Program-made: the position numbers and the translations under genes
Shown: piece by piece, positions 6,046 through 12,863 of the stretch
Layout: each line of letters opens with the position of its first letter
Position numbering within the stretch: position 1 is the first letter of the stretch
Assembly: GCA_022563055.1 (NCBI GenBank)
Contig: JADFOB010000006.1
Location: 1-14,159, forward strand
Direction: 5' to 3'
Origin: Planctomycetota bacterium
Lineage (GTDB): Bacteria; Planctomycetota; Phycisphaerae; UBA1845
Length of the DNA: 14,159 nucleotides
The notes under the pieces: model-generated
Seen by the model: the letters and a program-made list of their open reading frames with translations, nothing else
Database searches by the model: none
Told to the model about the DNA's origin: nothing

Positions 6046-7287
6046 GTGAGCAAGGTTGTCAAGCGAGTTAAGATCAAGGCGCAGAAGCGTCTGGCGCTGC
6101 TGATGCGCGAGCAGTTTCTTCGCCTGGACGCAGCCGCCCGCGACCCCGCTCGTAAAGTCGCGTGGTGCACCTCGATAGGTCCGTGCGAAATCCTGACAGC
6201 CTTTGGGTTTGAGGTTTATTTCCCGGAGAATCACGGGGCGCTGTTGGGCGCTCGCAAGGTGGCCCACGAATACATCCCCCACGCGGTCGGCGTCGGTTAC
6301 TGCGCCGAATCGTGCTCCTACATGACCAGTGACATCGGCGCCGCCATCGCGGGTTACAGCCCGCTCAAAGAGGCCTATGGCATTGACGGTCCACCGACGC
6401 CCGACGTGCTGGTCTACAGCACCAATCAGTGTCGGGAGGTGCAGGACTGGTGGAGCTTCTTCGGGCGGCGTCACGATGCACCGGTCTGGGGCATCTGCCC
6501 ACCGGCTCATCTGGGCGAGGTGAGCTCGGCGCACGTCTCCTTCGTCCGGTGGCAGCTCCTCCGTCTGATCGAACAGATCGAGTCCCACTTCGGTCTCAAG
6601 CTCGACATGGATCGGCTCAAGGAGGTCGTCTCCCTGTCGAGCCGGGCGAGTGTGTTGTGGCGCGACGTGCTTGAAACGGCTCAAACGCGCCCGTCGCCGA
6701 TTACGTTCTTTGACGGCTTGATCCAGATGGCTCCGGTGATCGTGATGCGCGGTTCGCAGACGGCGGTGAGCTATTACGAGGAACTGCTGGCGGAGATGAA
6801 GGAGCGCGTTGCCCAAGGCGTCGGAGCCATTCCGGGCGAGCGGTGGCGACTCTACTGGGAGGGGATGCCGGTCTGGCCCAAGCTCCGCGAGGTATCGGAG
6901 AAGTTCTTCGATCTGCGAGCGGTTGTGGCTGCCAGCACCTACTGCAACTCTTGGGCGTTCGAGCTCTACGACGGCGGGGATCCGCTCGAATGGATGGCCA
7001 GAATCAGCATCGAAATCTTCATCAACCGTGACGAGAATACCAAGGAGGCGTTTCTGGTCGACATGTTCGACCGGTTCGACATCGACGGCGCGATCTTCCA
7101 CAACGCGCGGACCTGCCCGAACAACACCAACTCGCGGTTTGGCATGGCGAACCGGCTTCGTGAGCGACTCAAGATGCCGGTGCTCGTTGTGGACGGAGAT
7201 TTGAGCGACGGGCGTTTCTTCTCCACCGCGCAGACCATGACCAATCTCGAAGCGTTGATCGAGCAGCTCGAGGAGCGCAGCCAATGA
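6046..7287 (+). CDS. Benzoyl-CoA reductase / 2-hydroxyacyl-CoA dehydratase subunit, BcrB/HgdB type
   Basis: 413 residues starting with GTG, with GGGGAGG 8 bases upstream. The protein resembles BcrB/BzdO/BadE, an iron-sulfur subunit of ATP-dependent benzoyl-CoA reductase in the HgdB family. The three expected [4Fe-4S] cysteines align with BcrB segments: C90 in AESCSYMTSDIG, C129 in STNQCREV and C357 in NARTCPNN. RPSPITFFDG (215-224) and the region after RWRLYWEG also match the family. C41, C47, C86 and C151 are additional. It would accept low-potential electrons from the activator encoded next and reduce the thioester-activated ring. Its stop overlaps the activator start by 4 bases (ATGA). A BcrC-type partner, normally adjacent, is absent from this window; it may lie outside, or the subunit may work alone. 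A 2-hydroxyacyl-CoA dehydratase is possible, but the neighbours favour ring reduction. Confidence 0.83.
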   Translation: MSKVVKRVKIKAQKRLALLMREQFLRLDAAARDPARKVAWCTSIGPCEILTAFGFEVYFPENHGALLGARKVAHEYIPHAVGVGYCAESCSYMTSDIGAAIAGYSPLKEAYGIDGPPTPDVLVYSTNQCREVQDWWSFFGRRHDAPVWGICPPAHLGEVSSAHVSFVRWQLLRLIEQIESHFGLKLDMDRLKEVVSLSSRASVLWRDVLETAQTRPSPITFFDGLIQMAPVIVMRGSQTAVSYYEELLAEMKERVAQGVGAIPGERWRLYWEGMPVWPKLREVSEKFFDLRAVVAASTYCNSWAFELYDGGDPLEWMARISIEIFINRDENTKEAFLVDMFDRFDIDGAIFHNARTCPNNTNSRFGMANRLRERLKMPVLVVDGDLSDGRFFSTAQTMTNLEALIEQLEERSQ

Positions 7288-8174
7288 GCGGCTCGCCACA
7301 AGAACCTCTGTATGTCGGTATCGACGCGGGCTCGTCAGCCACCAAGTGCGTCGTGCTGAATGCCTCGGGCGCGCTGGTCGGGCATCACGTCGTGCTTTCG
7401 GGGTTCGACTTCCCTGGAGCCGCCGACAGCGTTTTGGGACAACCCTTGCTCCAGGCCCAGGGATCGCGAGACGACATCGCCTTCTGTGTGGCGACCGGTT
7501 ATGGCCGGGAGAGCGTCGCCCTGGCCGACCGCTGCGTCACCGAGATCACCTGCCACGCTCGCGGCGCGCGCGAGTGGTATCCACAGGTTCGACACATCAT
7601 TGACATCGGCGGGCAGGATGCCAAGGTGATCTCGCTTAACGACCAGGGCAACATGGCCGACTACCGCATGAACACCAAGTGCGCCGCCGGTACGGGTACG
7701 TTTCTGGAATCCATCGCCGTGAAACTCGGTGTGCCCCTCAGCGAGATCGACGAACTGGCGATCAAGTCGTCCGGGGGCACGGTTGTCAACAGCTATTGCA
7801 CCGTTTTTGCGGCGACGGAAGTCCTCGAGCGGATCAAGGCGGGCGAACCCCGTGAGGACATCTCGATGGGGTTGTATCGATCGATCGCGTCACGTGTCCT
7901 CGAGATGATGTCCGTGCGGGATGGTGTCGTCGCGGTGACGGGCGGCGTGGTCGCTTATGGGAGGGCGATGGTTCGGGCGCTGAATGAACGACTCGATGCG
8001 GAAGTTTTGCTGCCGCCGCTCCCACAACACGCCGGCGCTTACGGGGCTGCTCTGATCGCCATGGCGCGGAGCCAAGCGCGGGATGGGGAAACGGATTCCG
8101 CGACGGCTCGTGCCAAGTGGGATCGAGTTGATCATTGCAAGCATGGTGCAGCCGCCAAGGGAGGTGATCGGTGA
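7284..8174 (+). CDS. [4Fe-4S] ATPase activator, BcrD/HgdC (BadF/BadG) family
   Basis: 296 residues of the acetate-kinase/hsp70-like ATPase fold. The phosphate motif GIDAGSSATK is at 12-21, IDIGGQDAK at 106-114 and the adenosine-side VTGGV at 218-222. The interface-cluster cysteines are both present: C133 in NTKCAAGTGTF and C172 in NSYCTVFAATEV. ATP hydrolysis by this family drives one-electron transfer to the reductase subunit. Its size fits BcrD or HgdC rather than the larger BcrA. Benzoyl-CoA reductases usually have two different activator subunits; only one is seen, so it may act as a homodimer like HgdC. About 35 C-terminal residues after YGAALIAMARS are polar and unlike the compact family ending. 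It is translationally coupled on both sides: ATGA overlap upstream (AGGAG at 7271-7275) and GTGA overlap downstream. Confidence 0.9.
   Translation: MSGSPQEPLYVGIDAGSSATKCVVLNASGALVGHHVVLSGFDFPGAADSVLGQPLLQAQGSRDDIAFCVATGYGRESVALADRCVTEITCHARGAREWYPQVRHIIDIGGQDAKVISLNDQGNMADYRMNTKCAAGTGTFLESIAVKLGVPLSEIDELAIKSSGGTVVNSYCTVFAATEVLERIKAGEPREDISMGLYRSIASRVLEMMSVRDGVVAVTGGVVAYGRAMVRALNERLDAEVLLPPLPQHAGAYGAALIAMARSQARDGETDSATARAKWDRVDHCKHGAAAKGGDR
8160..8169 (+). promoter_or_regulatory. Exceptionally strong Shine-Dalgarno site before the fusion gene
   Basis: GGAGGTGATC matches ten consecutive bases of the anti-Shine-Dalgarno complement, with the GGAGG core 6 bases before GTG at 8171. It lies inside the last codons of the activator gene, whose stop overlaps the GTG. 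This fixes the start and implies high, coupled translation of the fusion protein. Confidence 0.85.
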
Positions 8175-11100
8175 CGCTGTGCACGGGCGAACTCGGTGTG
8201 CATCCACCCGGATCGCTGGGCGTCGGGTTCTTCGTCCACGCGCGGGCGGAGTGTTTGATCGGGCGCAGCGGTGATGGAATCACCGACACGCTCAAGAAGT
8301 CGTCCGGGCTCAACCTCGCCGACGGCGGCACCCTGCGCTCCATGTCGCTTCGCGGACGCATCTTCGCCAATCTGCTCGAGGCGGAAGCGCTCGGGCGAAT
8401 GCCGGAGGTTCTGCTGGTCTGCTGCAATCCCGACCAATTGGCTCTGCTGACCGAGGAGATGACCCGGTTCGTGGAGAATCTCGCCCAGCGCGGGCGGCTT
8501 GAATCAATCGAGGATATCCGTCGGGCGGTTCCGATTCTGCTCGTCCTGCCCAACGGCATCCTCTCGGAGAAAATGATCGAGACCTACGACGAGCAACTGC
8601 ACGAGTCGATGCTCATGCAGCGGCTGGGGGACGTGACGGAGGAGATGGTCGTAGCGCTGCTTGAACGAGTCGTGCGCGGCATTTCCTTACAGGCAGCCGG
8701 GCGGCGCGGCTTCGGGGCGGACACGGTGTACCTGTTGGAACGAAAAGGATCCGTGGTCTTCGCCGGTGGCGGCGAATTCGAACGTCAGCGCATCGAAACG
8801 GTCCTGACCTCCCACGACTATCCGTTCAAGCACGCCTGCGGCGTTCCCGGAACTCGCATCGAGTTCGACAAAGCCATGATCTCGATCGTGCTCAACGTCG
8901 GCGGGTTGATCCACACGGTCAAGCCCGACGGCGAGCTGATCGACCTGCGGATGGGCGATCTGTGCAAGGATCCGGCCCAGGCCGATTTCGTGCAGCGGAT
9001 TACGCGTGCGGTGTTTGAGGTAGGTAAGGCCGCCGGTGCCTATGCACCCGACATGCAATACGACGAGGTCTGGGCGCTGCACCGGGCGAAGATCCTCGAA
9101 CATGCGGGTCATGTGACCAGCTCCTTGAAGCAGTTCCGCGACGCGCTGGGTCGCGGGCTCAGTTCGGTCAAGCTCTTCTCGAATGAGGAGTGGATCCTGA
9201 CGCCGCTAAGCCGCTACGCCGCCAACGCGGGATTCACGGACGAGGAGGCACTCTTCAAGAACCTGCGACGTCAGGTGCAGGCGTCGATGGCCAGGGCCAT
9301 CCGAGGTCGTAGCGGGGCATCGTCTAATGGAAAACCGAGGGAACGTCGAATGAAACTGGCAGCACAGCGTAACATTGGAATCGAGCTGTTCGACGCCGGA
9401 CCGGATGATCTCGTGCTGGTGGGCACCTTGCTTGACAACGAGCATCTTATCAAGCTCGAAATCAACATCTATCTGCCCGACGAGCAGATCACACGCAGCA
9501 AGCTCGAGATGATCCGCGTTCCGTTCCCCGTCTGCCACGAGGTGGAGGCGGTGGCGGAACGGTTGGTCGGTCTGCGGATCGAACGAGGCGTAATCCACGA
9601 GATTTCTCGGCGCGTCGGCGGGCGCGTCGGGTGCTCGCACATCAAGGAGCTGGCCAGCGCAGTCGTCTACTTCGGCGCCTCGAATCTCGTGCGGCGTCGC
9701 GCCGGCGTGGATCCCATGGACACTGAATTCGAGCGACGCAGTCCCGACGAGCGATTCACCCTGACCAAGGAACTGCTGCAGGATACCTGCCTCGCCTACT
9801 GCCAGACGACACCGCAGGGGCTCGACGATCAGATCGGAATCAAGCGAATCGGGGAGGAGCACACGCATCCCCAGCCCTTGGGCGATTTCGAACCGTCGTT
9901 CGGCGTGCTGCTCAAGGATCGCGCTGAGCGATGGGGCGACAAGACCTACCTGCGCTATCGCAAGGGCGATGAGCTATGTGCGATGAGCTTCCGCGAGTTT
10001 GCCGACAAGACGTTCCAAATCGCGCGACACTTGATCGACCGGAAGATTCGTCCCGGCGACCGGATTGCCCTGCTCTGCGAAAATCGCCCCGAGATGTACT
10101 TGATGGAGATGGCAGCCATGTCGATCGGCGCCCTGACGGTTCCGATCTTCGCGGGCTATCCCGCAGCCCAGGTTTCCTATCCGCTCGAGCACGCCCGCCC
10201 GTGCATGTTGGTCGTCTCGGGCAACCATCAGCTCGAGAAGATCGCTCGCGACAGGCTTCCGTGGGTCAAGAACTTCTACTGCATGGACTTCGACGCCCAG
10301 AGCGCCGCCTGGGGTGCGATCGACTTCGCCTCGCTCACTGTTCAAGGCGGTGCGACCCAGGCGCAGCTCGATGAGCGCATCGAGGCGGTCCACCCCGGCG
10401 ATCTGTGCATGGTGATGTACACCTCGGGTACGACCGGATCGCCCAAGGGAGTTCAACTGACTCACCGCAACCTGATCTCACAACAAAAGGCCCTTTCGCT
10501 GATCTGGGATGTCAAGGAGGACGACGTGCTACTGGGTTACCTGCCGTGGCACCACAGCTTCGGCGGACTGTTCGAACGCTTTATGACGCTCTATCGGGGA
10601 TGCGAGTTCTGCCTCGATGACTCGCGCGGTCGGAACCTGGATCGTTTGATCGAGAACTGGAACCGCTGCAACCCGACGATCTTCTTCAGCGTACCGCACG
10701 TCCATGACGCGCTGATTACCCGGTGCCGTGAACAATCCAACGTGGAGGATATTATCTTCGGTGGACGCCTGCGGTTCGTCTTTACCGCCGGTGCGCCGCT
10801 GCCCGCCCCGATCGAAACCGCCTATCGTGAACGAAAGATCCCCGTACTCGAGGGCTGGGGTCTGACCGAAACGTCGCCTTGCGTAACGGTGACAACCAAG
10901 GACCGGGCTTGGCGAAGCGGCTACGTCGGCCTGCCCATCCCCGGCGTTCGGGTCCGGATTGACAGCGATCAGGAGATGCTCGTCAAAGGGCCCAACGTAA
11001 TGGTTGGGTACCTGGATGAAGAGGAGGCGACCTCTTATGTGATCGATGACGACGGTTGGCTCCACACCGGCGACCTCGGTGAGTTCACGCCGGACGGATT

Positions 11101-11581
11101 CCGGATCTTCGGGCGAAAGGACGGCGCGTTCAAACTGACAACCGGCGAGAAGGTCCATCCCCACCGTATCGAAAACGTGTTCGCCGACGAGTCGCCCTAC
11201 ATCCACCAGGCGGTCGTGCTCGGCAGCGGAAAGAACTACATAGGCATGTTGATCTACCCCGATTTCAGTCGCCTGCAAGAGTGGGCGCGGGAGCATCGGA
11301 TCGTGGCGGAGCCACTGATCGAGCAGCCCGCTGTGCGCGACCTCTATGCCGCGGAGTTAAAACGGATCAATCCGCTGATCGTCGTCAAGTACCATCGTGT
11401 TTTGAGAGCGGTCCTGGCGGACGCCGAACCTTCGCTGGCGGATGGAGAATTGACACCATCGGGCAAGATCGTTCGCAAGGTCGTGACCGCCAGGTATAGC
11501 CACAAGATTCATGCGCTCTTTTCGCCTCGATCAGCCCCGGAGGTCATCGAGGCACAGCCCAGGGAACTCCAAAGGACGTAG
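8171..11581 (+). CDS. Three-part fusion: ketopantoate-reductase-like domain + DUF2889-like domain + AMP-forming acyl-CoA synthetase
   Basis: 1136 residues, GTG start. Residues about 1-380 follow the order of ketopantoate-reductase-like (PanE) proteins: PGSLG (13-17) in place of the glycine motif, LLVCCNPDQL (81-90), LPNGI (126-130) and EFDKAMISIVLN (231-242) with K234 at the catalytic lysine position. Residues about 394-545 resemble DUF2889 (ERLVGLRI 463-470, VGGRVGCSHIKELAS 482-496). Residues about 570-1115 are an adenylate-forming ligase like long-chain acyl-CoA synthetases: MYTSGTTGSPKG (749-760), GWGLTE (895-900), HTGDLG (965-970), GRKDGAFK (981-988) and likely catalytic K1099 in TPSGK. 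The ligase could activate benzoate, a cyclic acid or a fatty acid with ATP and CoA. The roles of the first two domains are unknown, and the first is only a fold-level call. It overlaps the activator by 4 bases; the next gene starts 5 bases after its stop. Ligase confidence is high. Confidence 0.85.
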   Translation: MTLCTGELGVHPPGSLGVGFFVHARAECLIGRSGDGITDTLKKSSGLNLADGGTLRSMSLRGRIFANLLEAEALGRMPEVLLVCCNPDQLALLTEEMTRFVENLAQRGRLESIEDIRRAVPILLVLPNGILSEKMIETYDEQLHESMLMQRLGDVTEEMVVALLERVVRGISLQAAGRRGFGADTVYLLERKGSVVFAGGGEFERQRIETVLTSHDYPFKHACGVPGTRIEFDKAMISIVLNVGGLIHTVKPDGELIDLRMGDLCKDPAQADFVQRITRAVFEVGKAAGAYAPDMQYDEVWALHRAKILEHAGHVTSSLKQFRDALGRGLSSVKLFSNEEWILTPLSRYAANAGFTDEEALFKNLRRQVQASMARAIRGRSGASSNGKPRERRMKLAAQRNIGIELFDAGPDDLVLVGTLLDNEHLIKLEINIYLPDEQITRSKLEMIRVPFPVCHEVEAVAERLVGLRIERGVIHEISRRVGGRVGCSHIKELASAVVYFGASNLVRRRAGVDPMDTEFERRSPDERFTLTKELLQDTCLAYCQTTPQGLDDQIGIKRIGEEHTHPQPLGDFEPSFGVLLKDRAERWGDKTYLRYRKGDELCAMSFREFADKTFQIARHLIDRKIRPGDRIALLCENRPEMYLMEMAAMSIGALTVPIFAGYPAAQVSYPLEHARPCMLVVSGNHQLEKIARDRLPWVKNFYCMDFDAQSAAWGAIDFASLTVQGGATQAQLDERIEAVHPGDLCMVMYTSGTTGSPKGVQLTHRNLISQQKALSLIWDVKEDDVLLGYLPWHHSFGGLFERFMTLYRGCEFCLDDSRGRNLDRLIENWNRCNPTIFFSVPHVHDALITRCREQSNVEDIIFGGRLRFVFTAGAPLPAPIETAYRERKIPVLEGWGLTETSPCVTVTTKDRAWRSGYVGLPIPGVRVRIDSDQEMLVKGPNVMVGYLDEEEATSYVIDDDGWLHTGDLGEFTPDGFRIFGRKDGAFKLTTGEKVHPHRIENVFADESPYIHQAVVLGSGKNYIGMLIYPDFSRLQEWAREHRIVAEPLIEQPAVRDLYAAELKRINPLIVVKYHRVLRAVLADAEPSLADGELTPSGKIVRKVVTARYSHKIHALFSPRSAPEVIEAQPRELQRT
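9337..9352 (+). promoter_or_regulatory. Candidate internal ribosome site and ATG at the first domain junction
   Basis: GAGGGA (9337-9342) lies 7 bases before an in-frame ATG at 9350, which is codon 394 of the fusion. This sits in the polar linker (about 381-393) between the reductase-like and DUF2889-like domains. Initiation here would give a 743-residue DUF2889-ligase protein. It may be a relic of a once separate gene or a working second start. Confidence 0.45.
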
Positions 11582-11586
11582 CAAAC

Positions 11587-12834
11587 GTGAAGAGGAACGA
11601 CAAGCCCAGCGTTGTGATCGCCGGCGCCGCACGGACACCCATCGGTGCCAAGTGCGGGACACTGAGCAACTTCTGCGCGGAGGATCTGGCTGTATTCGCC
11701 TGCGAGGAGGCCATCCGCCGTAGCGGCGTCGCCAGGGAGAAAATCGACGCAGCCGTCGGTGCCAACGTCTATCAGTTCACCGCGCCGGGAATGCAGGACA
11801 TCTACTTCCCGCGCAACGTGGCTTTGCGCTGCCGCCTGAATACCCAGACGCCCGCCCTCCTCGTGCAGCGCATCTGCGGATCGGGTTTGCAGACGATCAT
11901 CAACGCGTTTCAACAGATCGCCCTGCCCGATACGATCGACGATGCCGGCGTCGTTCTCTGCTTCGGCGCCGAGACAATGTCGCGCACGCCGCAGATCGTT
12001 CGATCGCCCCGGCTGGCGGCGAATTTCTGGGAGTTCGCCGAGGGTGGCGCCGTCGAGGATTCGCTGCTGGTGGGTCTGAACCACGATCTCGCCGATACGA
12101 ACATGATGCTGACCGCCGACGAGTACGGCGCGCAGATGGGCGTTACGCGCAAGGAGTGCGACGCCTTCGCCGAGCTTTCACACACCCGGGCGCGGGCGGC
12201 TTATCGAACCAGCCATTTCAACGGCGGTGATGGTCTTCGAGGCCTCTTTGCGATCGACGCGACCGATCTCACCGGGCGACCGATTCACCTCGCCCGTGAC
12301 GAGTGTGTCCGCAAGACGTCGCTGGCGGAGCTTGAGAAACTTCGCGGGCTGACGCCCAACGGTCTTGTTTCGCCGGGAAATGCCAGCGAAATCTGCGACG
12401 GGGCAGCCGCGGTTGTCGTAGCCGGTCGCGAGCAGGCACACAAGCTGGGGTTGCCCGCGCGGTATGAAGTGGTTGGCTATGGCGTGTGCGGCGTCGAGCC
12501 GCGCGTCATGGGACGAGGACCGGTTCCCGCCATCGCCCAGGCTCTTTCCCGCGCAGGGATTGAACAGAAGGACGTCGGCCTGTGGGAGATCAACGAAGCC
12601 TTCGCCGCGCAGTTCCTCGGTGTGAAGAAGGAGCTCAACCTCGATGGTGAGATCGTGAACGTCAACGGCGGTGCCATCGCCATTGGCCATCCGCTCGCCG
12701 CGACGGGCACGCGCATGATCGTCGACCTGATGTACGAAATGGAGCGACGCAACGTAGCCTACGGATGCGCCTCAGCCTGCATCGGCGGCGGACAGGGCGC
12801 TGCCATGGTCATCCACGATACCCAACAGGCGTAG
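11587..12834 (+). CDS. Acetyl-CoA C-acyltransferase (thiolase), second copy
   Basis: 415 residues with a GTG start and AAAGGA 10 bases upstream, beginning 5 bases after the fusion stop. The catalytic residues are complete: C97 in QRICGSGLQ, NEAFA at 336-340, H368 in GGAIAIGHP and C398 in ACIGGGQG. The N-terminal VVIAGAARTPIGAKCGTL is the family opening. It is clearly diverged from the first thiolase (different loop lengths and a QRICGSG rather than NMACPSG nucleophile segment), so the two probably serve different chain lengths or steps, for example 3-oxopimeloyl-CoA against acetoacetyl-CoA. This assignment is inference. It is followed by a small hairpin and the 3-hydroxyacyl-CoA dehydrogenase gene, the classical thiolase-dehydrogenase pairing of beta-oxidation. 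Confidence 0.92.
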   Translation: MKRNDKPSVVIAGAARTPIGAKCGTLSNFCAEDLAVFACEEAIRRSGVAREKIDAAVGANVYQFTAPGMQDIYFPRNVALRCRLNTQTPALLVQRICGSGLQTIINAFQQIALPDTIDDAGVVLCFGAETMSRTPQIVRSPRLAANFWEFAEGGAVEDSLLVGLNHDLADTNMMLTADEYGAQMGVTRKECDAFAELSHTRARAAYRTSHFNGGDGLRGLFAIDATDLTGRPIHLARDECVRKTSLAELEKLRGLTPNGLVSPGNASEICDGAAAVVVAGREQAHKLGLPARYEVVGYGVCGVEPRVMGRGPVPAIAQALSRAGIEQKDVGLWEINEAFAAQFLGVKKELNLDGEIVNVNGGAIAIGHPLAATGTRMIVDLMYEMERRNVAYGCASACIGGGQGAAMVIHDTQQA

Positions 12835-12835
12835 C

Positions 12836-12850
12836 GCCGTGAAGCACGGC
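12836..12850 (+). promoter_or_regulatory. Small intercistronic hairpin next to a ribosome site
   Basis: GCCGTG-AAG-CACGGC forms a perfect 6-bp stem with a 3-base loop. It starts two bases after the thiolase stop and ends directly against the AGGA ribosome site (12851-12854) of the next gene. There is no T-tract, so it is not a typical terminator. It could tune translation or protect an mRNA end. Confidence 0.4.
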
Positions 12851-12863
12851 AGGATGAACTGAT

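Noticed and set aside
5818..7299. 493-residue minus-strand open frame
   Set aside because: Antisense to the reductase subunit and the end of had; no domain seen, and long antisense frames are common in GC-rich coding DNA.
9851..9859. GGGGAGGAG in the linker before the ligase domain as a start signal for a separate ligase
   Set aside because: No ATG or GTG in frame at a usable distance; the nearest candidate is a TTG at 9878, about 19 bases away.
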